Source: Anaspis maculata
Lineage: Eukaryota; Arthropoda; Insecta; Coleoptera; Scraptiidae
Length of the DNA: 64,000 nucleotides
Assembly: GCA_949128115.1 (NCBI GenBank)
Contig: OX421966.1
Location: 61,439,416 to 61,503,415, forward strand
Direction of reading: 5' to 3'
The translations under genes were made by a program, and so were the position numbers. Positions 12,401 to 21,838 of this stretch are shown in pieces. The stretch's first letter is position 1. The number at the start of each line of letters is the position of its first letter. The notes beneath the pieces were generated by a model. The model was not told the DNA's origin. It was given only the letters and a program-made list of their open reading frames with translations, and did not search any database.

Positions 12401-12878
12401 AAACTCAATCACTATGATGGTAACACCAACAACACTATTGTGCACTAATGTCTTTTAAAGTCGTATGACCAACTATAAGTCGGGAAAACCCAAAATAATA
12501 CCTATTCAAGTCTTGTAAGACACAGGTCACAAATTAGTAAAAATAGGTCTTAAATTACTTATTTTTACCAAAAATGTAACTTATTGTAGGTTTAGCCGAC
12601 TAATAGGGTATCTGACCTATAAGTCAAATCGACCTATGTGCCCAATTTTCGACGTTTAAATTACCCACTTATTTTTCCCCACTTACCTGGATTCGACGTC
12701 GATTAAACGTTAAACGTAAATCCGACCTATTGAAAATTGGTCGCTGACCAATAGTGAGGTAGATTTTAACCTAATTTGGCCCTAATTTGTTGCTTGGGTA
12801 TCCTTTCCCATTCTTAGTCAGCTATTCATATATCGAAAGAATTAGATCGCTATGTCTTCGGGTTTATGTTTTTCATTT
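9484..12878 (+). repeat. ~260-bp tandem array, interrupted
   Basis: Six units begin near 9484, 9741, 10011, 10267, 10561 and 10821 with a GGGGGCGGGAGCTGG-type head and contain GCTATC(C/T)ATATAG and TAGATCGCTATGTCTTC. A seventh unit is split: its head is at 10821-10860 and its remainder resumes at 12799-12878. Units 4 and 5 carry short internal duplications (GAGACGGCAGCTG and GGCGTGTGGGAGC repeats). Several short ORFs in this stretch are the same unit read repeatedly and are not genes. Confidence 0.85.
10861..12798. mobile_element. 1.94-kb TIR element with TA target duplication
   Basis: The left end CCCAAGCAGCAATTTAGGG and the right end, read on the minus strand CCCAAGCAACAAATTAGGG, form TIRs of about 27 bp with a few mismatches. 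TA flanks both ends (10859-10860 and 12799-12800). Removing the element restores a GCCTATCCTTTCC sequence that matches the other units of the surrounding tandem array, so the boundaries are firm. The interior is rich in words such as AAGTCAAATT and ACCTAA and encodes no transposase; the 91-codon ORF at 11484 has no recognisable motif. The element is non-autonomous. The superfamily is not recognised. Confidence 0.85.
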
Positions 12879-13479
12879 TAAAATGATTGGGGGCGGTTTT
12901 TAGCAGTTTTTTTTATGTCGGCGGCGCATATTGAAGACGGAATGTTTCTTGGCTTACGTTTATACGTGGCAACTATGTATTATTTAAAAAATGAGAACAC
13001 TAGAGCATCAGGTCTGGTAGAAAGTGCAATATTATGTTATTTCAAGTTTATCGGGGGCGGTTTTCTCTATGTTGGCGGCGCAATATGGACATCCAATATA
13101 GCCTAGCCCTCCTTTGGGAGTGGCAGCTATGTAACAGCGAAAAAATTAGAAAGCTAGGTCGTCTAGTTTGGGAGGAGTTCGAGGAACGGACGGACGGACG
13201 GACGGACGGACAAAGCGGTTGCAATAGCGATTTTCATCAAGATGGAAAATGCGCTAAAAATGTTCTCCAACTGATTTCGACCTCCTGAACACGAATATCG
13301 GGTTCAGTTTTGAATTGAAACATTTCTTTTTTATCGAAAAACCGAAAAATGGTAGCCTGTCACATGATTTTTAGTGATACCTACCTACTTTTTTTTTGTT
13401 ATTGAGCGAACATGTTTCGTAATTTGAGTGCCATTATCCTTTAGGTACCTAGTATTGGCTATTTCAAAATTATTTTAAA

Positions 13480-14240
13480 TTTGTAGGGTCGTGTAATATG
13501 CGCCAAGCTGTGGCTTTGCGGTCGTTTTCAAAAATTGATAACAATTGACCCGACGGTCGGATCGAAGTGGGGTTTTTGTCAAAAGAAAGTTCAAATTGTT
13601 CTCTAAATATAATGCCGTACATGCAGTGATGTATTCCAATAAGAAATTGTAGTTGCCTGCATATCGCAACTTTCTACATCTTACCGCGAATGCCAGCACT
13701 TGATCGGCGAAGCCGCCCTACACCAAAATGTTATTTTTGTAATTGTTCATGATTATTTCGGCAAAATTTTTATTGATTCGCGTACCAAGGCCATGAGCTA
13801 CCCATTCGAGTTGAAATATTTTCTGTATTGAATTTCGTTTTGTTCGGAGGAAAGGATATCAAGCACCAGCAAGCAACGAATAAATCATTTGCGGCCGAGC
13901 CGTAGTTTCGAAGTCATTTTCAAAAATTAATAACTATTGGCCTGCACCTCGCACCGATGTGAAATTTTCATTAAAATAAAGTTCAAATCATCCTCTAAAT
14001 ATAACTCCGCATATGTATTATGGTAAAATGATAAGATCGGGTACTTCCTCGCATGTGATAACTTTCGAGATCAGGCCGGCTTCTGAAATGCAGCATTCAA
14101 CGGCGATGCCGCGTCACACTAAATTGTTATTATTGTCATTGTTTATTATTATTTCGTCGAGATTTTTCTTGGTTCGGGATACAAGGTCATGAGCTACCCA
14201 ATGAAGTAAAAATTTGTTGCAAAAACCTTTTCGTCTAGGA
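13480..14240 (+). repeat. Two diverged ~400-bp units inside the outer element
   Basis: Unit 1 (about 13480-13880) and unit 2 (about 13881-14240) share AAAGTTCAAAT, CTCTAAATATAA, a GGCG(A/T)(A/G)GCCG word, ATTATTTCG and CATGAGCTACCCA in the same order. The same pair occurs in the other element copy at about 56340-57060. Confidence 0.7.
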
Positions 14241-14251
14241 CTAGATGCTGT

Positions 14252-14291
14252 GACGGACGGACGGACGGACGGACGGACGGACGGACGGACA
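14252..14291 (+). repeat. (GGAC)n microsatellite
   Basis: About ten GGAC units close to the right end of the outer rolling-circle element. The second element copy has fewer units at 57107-57137. Confidence 0.9.
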
Positions 14292-14334
14292 AAGCGAGGA
14301 CAAAAGCGCCTTCCCGTTTGGAGAAGTGCGCTAA

Positions 14335-15827
14335 AAAAGGTTTTCATACGCAGGGTGTTCCATCGATATATGAAAATAACAGTTTGACCTCGAGTTTGAC
14401 AGTTCGAAATCGGAGTTTCAGGCGGTAAATGACAGTTTGAGGTAAACTGAATCGACGAAAAAATCGTCAAAAGTAACAGTTTTTGTGACATTTTGAAATC
14501 TGAGTATGAAAATGACAGTTAAAAACCCGATATAGGAGTTTCCGCTTTCAAAATGGAAAGTTAGTAGACAGAATAATTGTCAAAAGTGATAATTTGTTAC
14601 AGCTATAACGAGATTGTTATTCGGAAATGTATGGAAATATGAGTTCAAATGTCTAAACTTGAAGTTTTCTTCATTCAGGATGACACATAGAGAGTCCAAA
14701 TTGACAGAATAATTGTATAGAGTGGCAGTTCTGTTTTTCTATTTTCAATTGAAATAGTTGAAATTCGAATGTCTCAAAATGCAAACGTCGATTTAAGAAA
14801 TCACCTTTTCAGCGTTCAGAATGACAGTTGGAAGTTGATTGACATAACAATCGCGAAATGACAAAAAATATAATGTAATAACAGTTTGAAAGTTCATGCA
14901 CAATTAATGTAAATGTCGAGGTAAATGTGATAAAATGACAGTTTGAAAGCTCGAAATTAAGTTTCAGCGCCCAGAATGACAGTTGAAAAACAATTGAACG
15001 AATAATCATCAGAAGTGACAGTTTCTATAACAGGGATCTCAACTGAAGGAATCGCGTAAAGTGACGGTTTTTGTACTTCCATTTCTTCAATAACCATTTG
15101 AATGTCAGAACATTGAGGTTCTTATAAAACAAATCAGTGTTTTCGTGTCCAGGATACCAGTTTGCGGTAAGTGTAATAAATTGGCAGGGTAATCGCAAAA
15201 AGTACAGTTTTTGTAATAGTTGTCAATGCAGATGTAGCTGTCATTGTTTTAAATCACAGTTTGAAAATTTGAAAATGATGTTTCAGTCAATTTACCTTTC
15301 CAGCTGACTTGGGAAAAAATGTGAATAGTCATGCGCGGCGAAACTGGCGGGAGTTAGCTAGGGACCCTAGATTTTCAAAATTGTCGACCGCGAGTGCGAG
15401 TGAGGACGATAAGCCTTTCACGATCTACTGAATTAATCACTCATTTATTTGATCTGATTATCAGTTTATCACTCTATCACACTCTCACTAACACAGAAGA
15501 ACTGATTTGAAACATACGAAAGGTACTCGGCGGGAAGAACAGCAAAATAGCCGAATTGACGTTGCGCGTCTGAAAAGTGAAAATTGACATCGCTATACCA
15601 GGGCTTCCAGTGCCAACTTCACGCCACTAAAACAACCAAACTTGGTTTTTGCGCATGACAACTTCGACTTCTTGAATAACGGAAAGGGTGAATTGGATAG
15701 GATGGCAGTTTGAGCTATAGAAAATTGACTGAATTCTCTGCCTAAAAGTGACAGTTTTTGTAACACAGTCTTGAATGACTGAGTAGTTGTATAAAGTGAC
15801 AGTCGAGGTGACAGTACTTGTATCGAT
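14335..15827. repeat. Degenerate repeat field rich in TGACAGTTT words
   Basis: From 14380 to about 15290 the motifs AATGACAGTTTGA, GAATAATTGT or AATCGC, and AAAGTGACAGTTTTTGTA recur at irregular spacing. They reappear at 15680-15820 and, beyond the next element, at 17640-17800. The 15300-15660 part is different: richer in G+C, with GACCGCGAGTGCGAG, and no unit structure. No gene is supported. Confidence 0.55.
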
Positions 15828-15828
15828 A

Positions 15829-17616
15829 GTCTTTTTCGAGCGAATAACCGTTCATGACCGGTTACACTTGGTTATAGAATTTGACGTTTGAGCGAGGATT
15901 GGTTATAAGCGGTAAAGGAAGTGCCGCCATTTTGATATCATCACCGGTTATACATTTCATAACCTGGTCATGAGGCTGGTTATTGTTATGCTGGGGGAAC
16001 AAATTGTGGCGGCAACAGATTTGAATTTGAAACAAGCAGCGCAGCGGTCCAGAATTTCGAAATGTGAAACGTACCTAACCTAACCTCAAAAACTTGACAA
16101 CTTGACTTGGCGACGAGAAGAATCGAAGACGATGGACTCATCTCTGCGATGGACCCAAAAGAACATCGGGTAATCCAGATGTCCGATGGCCGCCTGATGG
16201 TGATGGTTTAATCCTGAAAGCACTTGTCATACCTCCTATATTTATATAAACAGGTCAGCAATTGAAGTGGGCCACCCAAAATTTTTATTCCCTTTCATAT
16301 ATAAATATCAGCGAAAAGAAGCAACCGATTTTAAAACGGTTTACGACGTCTGATAGAGTGATCCTTTGTCTAAGATGTTTGATGTCAGCTTTTTCTATTG
16401 TCGGCAATATACATGATATACAGGGTGAAAACGGAAGCTGTACCAGAAAGGTCAAGTTTGAATCATGTGTAACTATTGTAAAAATGATACCAGACTTTTT
16501 GTGACTTCATATTTAGAAAGCTCAACTTATTGTCTTGAAACGGTTTTTTAAATTCCCGTCTATCTCTTCCAATTACAGGGTGATCTAAAAAAAAATTTGG
16601 TTTTGCATACTGATAATGGGTCTCCTTGTTATCCAATTTTCAAAATGTGGACGGCGAATTGAATCTCTTATATTCTGATTATCAGGCTTCATTTCCTGAA
16701 GAATAAGCTTTAATTCGCCGTCCATATTTTGAAAATTGGATAACAAGGAAACCCATTATCAGCGCAAAACCAAAAAAAAATCTTTAGAATCACCCTGTAA
16801 TTGGAAGAGATAAACGGAAATTTGAAAAACCGTCCCAAGACATTGATCCGAGCTTTCCAAATATGTAGTCACAAAAAGTCTGATATCATTTTTACAATAA
16901 ATACACATGATTCAAAATTGACCATTCCGGTACATGTTCCGTTATCACCCTGTATATCATGTACATTGCCGACAATAGAAAAAATTGACCACACATCGTG
17001 AACAAAGAATCACTCTATCAGACATCGTAAACCGTCTTGAAATCGGTAGCTTCTTTCCGCTGATATTTATATTTGAAAAGGAACAAAATTTTTGGGTGGC
17101 CCACTTCAATTGCTGACCTGTTTAGTAGAAATATAAATAGTTGATTTTCAATTTAATTCAATATAACTATTTATTGTTCCTTCGGTACACCATGAACAAG
17201 AAAACAAACAGGATTTCATAGAAATTGTATGTGTGATGTGATCACGATACACGTGTGATCCACAAAATTCGTAATCAGGGTTCTGATTGGGGCCCACCCG
17301 GTGACTTCGGAAACGAGATGTTCATCGATTCAAGTGACTGGATTGGCTGAATGACTGAATTTTCCACCTTCAAAGCTATCCTAGATTACGAATGGTTCAA
17401 GTACACGGTATGTAACAGAAGACAAGTAGGTACAAGTACGTAACTATTTAAAGCTATCATGCAGTCCCTCTTTTCCCGCCAAATGCTGATAACCGAGTTA
17501 TAACCGCAACGTTTTAGCGAGAAATGTCAGATGTCAAAAAAATTACAGAATCTGTCAATCTAATGTCAACCGCTAATAATCAACCGGTTACAAAAAGTTA
17601 CTCGCTCGAAAAAGAC
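15829..17616. mobile_element. 1.79-kb TIR element containing a palindrome
   Basis: The left end GTCTTTTTCGAGCGAATAAC and the right end, read on the minus strand GTCTTTTTCGAGCGAGTAAC, are TIRs of about 20 bp with one mismatch. TA lies outside both ends (15827-15828 and 17617-17618). The flanking degenerate array continues on both sides, which supports an insertion. The middle is occupied by the concentric palindrome 16247-17124. No transposase ORF is visible. Confidence 0.7.
16247..17124. mobile_element. Three-ring concentric palindrome, 0.88 kb
   Basis: The outer arms start TAAACAGGTCAGCAATTGAA and end with the reverse complement. Inside, a second pair of ends CAGGGTGAAAACGG bounds 16421-16952, and a third pair CAGGGTGAT bounds 16576-16797. 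Each inner ring is flanked by TA or ATTA words, and all three rings share one centre near 16688. The arms pair well throughout, so the transcript would fold into a single long hairpin. Either each ring inserted at the centre of the previous one, or one inverted duplication copied all of them at once. The short ORFs at 16262 and 16801 are arm shadows. Confidence 0.85.
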
Positions 17617-17618
17617 TA

Positions 17619-18161
17619 ATATTGCAATAGTAACCACTTGAATGTCCAAAAACAAAGTTTTGATACAAGGAATCACTGTTCTAGTGTCCAGGAGAACTGT
17701 TTGCTCTGCGGTATACCTACTTATGTTATAATAAATGGACACAATAATCGTAAAAAATGACAGTTTTTGCAACAGTTTATTGATAATGTATTCAAATGAC
17801 TTAGGTACCTCAATCTCTGTACTCAATCAGCAAAATTGAGTCCAATACAATAAATTAATGATTATTATCTTATGTCTCTTGCGAGGTCTCTTGTTACTAA
17901 CATGGCGGTTGCGTCTGCATGTAGAGGGAACAAGAGAGGGCAGTAATGTCAATGTTATGACACCAATGTCAATACCGCCAAGTGTCATCTGCCAGCTGTC
18001 ATCTACCTATGCAAAAGTTCAAATATGAATCTAACTACGCGTCATTTCAACAAGCGTACCAAGGCGTATTCACATGAGGCCAGTCCAATATCCCCAACAC
18101 TCACCCTAACACTACATAACTCAAATCAAATCTTAGTTCTACCTGTCGGCGATCAGGTGAA
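17619..18161. other. End of the degenerate array and unassigned sequence
   Basis: 17619-17830 resumes the TGACAGTTTTT words of the 14.3-15.8 kb field. Beyond that nothing recognisable is seen up to the SINE target duplication. Confidence 0.4.
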
Positions 18162-18171
18162 CGAATTAAGT

Positions 18172-18370
18172 TTTAAAGTTTGTTTTCCTCCTTATCGGCT
18201 TCTTCAACGCCATAGGAGTTATCTGCGTTTATTTAATTTAGTATACATTTGAAAAAACCTTAATTGACGCATAATGTGGACAGCACAAAACACCCAGACA
18301 TGACTAGGAATCGAACCTAGGACCAACCGTACCACAGGCCGATGCACTACCACCTGTGCTACGGGGCCGT
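18172..18370 (-). mobile_element. tRNA-derived SINE, ~200 bp
   Basis: On the minus strand the head contains a Pol III A box-like AGCACAGGTGGTAGTG (18345-18360) and a B box GGTTCGATTCC with a T-arm of paired CTAGG and CCTAG (18300-18317). The anticodon arm is degraded, so this is not a working tRNA gene. The body ends with a short A-rich tail (AAACAAACTTTAAA). A 9-10 bp direct repeat CGAATTAAGT lies immediately outside both ends (18162-18171 and 18371-18380), the mark of LINE-assisted retroposition. Confidence 0.8.
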
Positions 18371-18380
18371 CGAATTAAGT

Positions 18381-19548
18381 GCAATCGCCCTCTTGGAATG
18401 ACAACTAGCCACCAACAACACACGAATGTGAAAAGGGCGAAACCGAGGGTGACACGCGAGCTTAAATATGCACAATCGTATCGTCTCACACCCCTGTATT
18501 GTTCTTCATTGAAAATTACGACATTCGATATAAATATTACCATATCATTACCATAAACCCGAGCTTTTTACTGCTGGGCGGACTTTTGCGCTGAGAGCTA
18601 ATCCCGAAATATATCATACCTCATCCCCAATTTATACGAATTGAAATTCATTGTATGCCTGAAACGTCTGTCTTTTCCTGGGAAGGGCATACGGCGGGGG
18701 TGGATTGGCAAGGGTATCGTAAATTAGATCGGATGGGTGGATCAAATCCGCCAAAAATTCGATTAAAAATCAACGGCAGCATATCATTTCTGGCTCAGCC
18801 GAGCATTTGAAGCGCAACCCTCCAGCATGCGGTTAAGGCAGGCTCAGTTGTAAATTTTCCAGCTGATGCGACGTCAAACTTTACGACAGGGAAATTTAGA
18901 ATCGAATTATTCGATTATACATTCGGTAGATATATTTAGTTATTGTTATTAGATTTCGTTTGGGAACAGTGAGTGGGTATAAAATATATAGATAGAATAC
19001 CGAGAAACCGATGTTTTGTGTCAATCTACCGGTCACGGAAGAGAAGGCTATTATCAGGGGTTTCGCGTGTTTAATTATCCAACAATTATGCTAGTTATAC
19101 GACTAATAACTCGAATAATAATAACGATAAATACTTTGTGGGTGGTACGGACAGTGACGATGAGAGCCATCACGAGCGCCGGCAAATACAGGAAGATGTG
19201 CATAGGTAAGTACTCACACGGTACGTAGGTGCGGGTTTTTGTTTATTGTTGTTAATCATCAGACTGAATCAGTGACCAAGAAAATTGGCTAGAACAAGCA
19301 AGCTTTGTTTTCCTTGAGTTTTTCAATTTGTTTACTTTGTATACGACTATAGCTCGCTTTGTAGGGTATACATTTATTGTTTCTGTCGAGGTTTCTGTCC
19401 TTCAAGTGACGTCTATGATGACCATGTTTTTTTTTTGTGGTAACACTCTTGAAAGTCTGATTATCGAGGAGATCATTTATCTCCCACGTCAAAACCTCAA
19501 CAAAAAATGGACAGAACAAACTTGCTAAAGATGGAGTGGTGGCAGTCA
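18381..19548. other. Unassigned sequence
   Basis: No bounded repeat is seen. Near 19152-19214 a short plus-strand open stretch ends at a strong donor-like AG|GTAAGT, but the upstream acceptor is poor, so no exon is called. 19328-19528 holds an ORF without recognisable motif. Confidence 0.4.
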
Positions 19549-20318
19549 TTTTGTTAGAGAAATCACTGGTTAGGAAGAGCGTAAGCTAGAAATTTGGGCT
19601 TGTATACCGTTTGTTATCAAGTATCCCGATAATACCCGAAGGCCGATCTGTTGGGGTATACTAGAGAACCTAAAAACACTGTCATGTTTAGATCAATCTC
19701 TTCGTTAGTGATTTTCCAACACACACTCATTCTAACCTGCGATACGCCGGTTAGTTTCAGTGGTAAAAAGTAGTGTATGTTAGAAAAATGCCACTGTAGC
19801 GTAGTTAAGAAAATTGGTCAGGTCAGGTCAGGTCAGGTCAGGTCAGGTCGGGTCAGATCAGGTCAGGTCAGGTCAGGTCGTGTTGTCCTTGTCAGAATAG
19901 CTGGGAGTGTGGAACCTAATTCCTCAAAATGGTCAGTTCCCAGGCACAGATTCAATGGCATCGTCACTACATGCACACTTTCATATAAAAATGTAAAATA
20001 AATTGACCAAAGCTCGACTCAAGCTACAAACGTGTCTTCGGGAGATCAAGATCAATTTTCTAAGCTACGCTACAGTGGCATTTTTTCAACTACACTACTT
20101 CTAACCACTGAAAATAACCGGTGGATCGTAGGTTGGAAGAAGCGTGTGTTAGAAAATCACGAACTTAGAGATTGATCTAACCATGACAGTGTTTTCAGGT
20201 TCTCTAGTATATCATGTCAGATCGGCCTTCGGATATTATCGGGACACTTTTTAACAAACGCTACAAGCTCAAATTTCTAACTTACGCTCTTTCTAATCAG
20301 TGATTTTTCTAACAAAAG
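19549..20318. mobile_element. 0.77-kb fold-back with a TCAGG-repeat core
   Basis: Arms 19549-19818 and about 20053-20318 are reverse complements: the left starts TTTTGTTAGAGAAATCACTG, the right ends with the matching sequence, with scattered mismatches and small indels. The ~235-bp spacer contains a (GGTCA)13 tract. No target duplication is clear. No coding capacity. Confidence 0.8.
19816..19880 (+). repeat. (TCAGG)n minisatellite, 13 units
   Basis: Thirteen contiguous 5-bp GGTCA units, three of them variants (GGTCG twice, GATCA once). The repeat is a permutation of TCAGG, which is known as the telomeric repeat of some beetles; most insects use TTAGG. Here it sits in the spacer of a fold-back, so it could be an interstitial telomere-like tract or a chance minisatellite. 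Confidence 0.9.
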
Positions 20319-20325
20319 GACTGTA

Positions 20326-20660
20326 GCCGATGGAGTTGGATTAGTAAAACATAGCATTGCGGAATCACGAGCGGAATCAATTTCAGTGGGGTTATGCTTT
20401 GATAGAAATCTACAAGTCTTTTTCGAAACCTATACAAAAAGGTACTATGGACTGTTCGTAAAAACGTTTTCTAAATTCAAAAATATTTTCTTCAAAATTT
20501 TATATAATTTCTTCAATTTTTAAGATGTTTTAAAGATCAATCTATATCAGTAGCTCCCTGGTAGCTTTCGAAAAAGACCCGAATATTGAATTTCTGTCAA
20601 AGAATAAGCCCGCTGGAATTGGTTCCGCAGAGCCTTATTTCACCAATCCAACTGCATCCT
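20326..20660. mobile_element. MITE, family alpha, copy 1
   Basis: The ends read GGAGTTGGATTAGTAAAACA and, on the other strand, a GCAGTTGGATTGGTGAAATA-type sequence. Arms then share GCGGAAtCA, GTTATGCTTTGATAGAAAT or its relative, and a TCTTTTTCGAAA word. Related copies at 23724-24026 and 37956-38146 share the end sequence and the block TTCGAAAGCTAC. Too short to encode a transposase. Confidence 0.65.
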
Positions 20661-20955
20661 TAAAGAATACCTATAGTATTTGACCTAGCTATTTACAGAT
20701 AAGAATTTCACATGGTTTTTTCTTCGACTTATCAAGGAAAATAAATAAAAACTGGACAAATTATTATTTTTTTTGCAAATCAACTTCACTTAATTGTGGA
20801 CAATTCCCCGAATTTTCTCTGATAATATAATAACAGCAATTCTGATCTCGGTTTTCAAAGACACAATAATTTAAAATTCTGCACAACACCGATATCGACT
20901 GGACAAACCGGACGAACCGCAACGAAAATAAACATAATACTTAACAACAACTCAC
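20661..20955. other. A+T-rich, possible start of a minus-strand intron
   Basis: Nothing recognisable is seen. On the minus strand this would be the first part of an intron, if the donor at 20950-20956 is real. Confidence 0.3.
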
Positions 20956-21575
20956 CGTATTTGTTCTTCAGTTTGGCGGTTTAGAGACCTCGACGCTCGA
21001 TCAGGGCACGAACCCTGGAAGACCATCACCACAATGGCACCACAATATAACCTCAAAACTTCACCTGTCGTCCCACAAAACACAATCAACAAACCACCTG
21101 CACAAGATTTCCACCAACAACACCACAATAACAACAATCGAACCACCACCGACGACCCAGGAATTCCGCGCGGAAATCGCGTTTTTCACCGGACAATCGA
21201 AGCCGCTTTCAGGAAAAACCAACAAACAACACTAATTATTCAGCAAAACACACACATACACGCTTAAAGGTATCATAGTTTATGGTAGTAGAACAAGAAA
21301 CGGAGATGAGAGAGAGAAACTTCTCGGCGACCAACCGTCGATGGTGATGGCGGTGTCGGCTCTGTCGGTTCAATCGAAGATGGTATCTTGCTTCTTTGTC
21401 TGCGACGTACACGTGAGTCACGGGCCAAGAGGCGATATAACGGAACAGGTAGAGTGGAAGGCACAGGTTTGGGCGCTGCGTGCGAGAGAAACGGAAGCAC
21501 GGCGTTTCGTAACCCAGACGGTTTGGAATTGAAATTGAAAAGAAAAAGAGCTTCTCGAAGAAGAAGAAGAAGAAG
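20956..21575 (-). other. Possible minus-strand first exon (5' UTR)
   Basis: This block is richer in G+C and CpG than its surroundings and lacks repeat structure. On the minus strand it ends at ACG|GTGAGT, a strong splice-donor match (exon end 20956). A TATA-like TGTATATACC lies just upstream at 21598-21607. The minus-strand frames contain no long ATG-initiated ORF reaching the donor, so if transcribed this is mostly untranslated leader. Low-complexity GAA repeats lie at 21560-21579. The exact transcription start is a guess. It could alternatively be an unrelated GC-rich segment; transcript evidence is lacking. Confidence 0.35.
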
Positions 21576-21597
21576 AAGATGGCCCGCGCACCAGAAG

Positions 21598-21607
21598 GTA
21601 TATACAA
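21598..21607 (-). promoter_or_regulatory. TATA-like box on the minus strand
   Basis: Minus-strand TGTATATACC, about 25-30 bp upstream of the GC-rich block described as a possible first exon. Position and composition fit a core promoter, but TATA-like words are common in A+T-rich DNA. Confidence 0.25.
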
Positions 21608-21838
21608 AACCTGAAGGTGCAATGCTCAGGTGCTTCCGGAACCAACATACAAACGGTCATCTTTGTGCGTTTGGTATGATATCTTACAGTCCTCATACAT
21701 AACGGGCATGCCTTGCATGTTGTATGGACATGAAAATATTCTCAAAAATCATAGTTTTTGGTCATATAATCATTACAGACTTTAAAGGGATAGTAATGTG
21801 ATGCGACCGAATTTTTAGAGCGGTACGCAGTGGCGTAT
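21608..21838. other. Nothing recognised
   Basis: Short interval between the possible promoter and the next fold-back. Confidence 0.4.

Larger units (their letters stand above)
9269..13257 (-). mobile_element. Nested Helentron-associated element, 3.99 kb
   Basis: On the minus strand it begins TTAGCGCATTTTC and ends GAAAATGCGCTACTGAG, followed by a hairpin-like GACTCACGCACGTGAAGGC and a tail to CTTG, the same plan as the outer element but with a different subterminal word. A (GGAC)n tract lies next to its right end near 13188-13211. At 55235-57181 the same site is uninterrupted: a run of seven A there equals four A at the left junction plus three at the right. This places the insertion between two A (T and T on the other strand), without target duplication, as expected for Helentrons. 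The interior is a ~260-bp tandem array. No protein is encoded. Confidence 0.75.
8414..14334 (-). mobile_element. Helentron-associated (DINE-1-like) element, outer copy
   Basis: On the minus strand the element begins TTAGCGCACTTC, is followed within 100 bp by a (GTCC)n microsatellite (14252-14291), and ends with the matching subterminal repeat GAAGTGCGCTACTGAG, then a hairpin with GCCTCATG arms, then a short tail to CTTG. Subterminal inverted repeats, a GTCY microsatellite and a 3' hairpin without target duplication are the hallmarks of non-autonomous Helentron derivatives such as DINE-1. The element is 5.9 kb only because a related element (9269-13257) sits inside; without it about 1.93 kb remain, matching 55235-57181. 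No protein is encoded; the ORFs cross tandem repeats. Alternative: another rolling-circle family. Confidence 0.75.

Noticed and set aside
19152..19214. Possible plus-strand exon ending at AG|GTAAGT with an acidic, Arg-rich short peptide
   Set aside because: The donor is strong but the upstream acceptor lacks a pyrimidine tract, and a minus-strand frame over the same bases is equally open.
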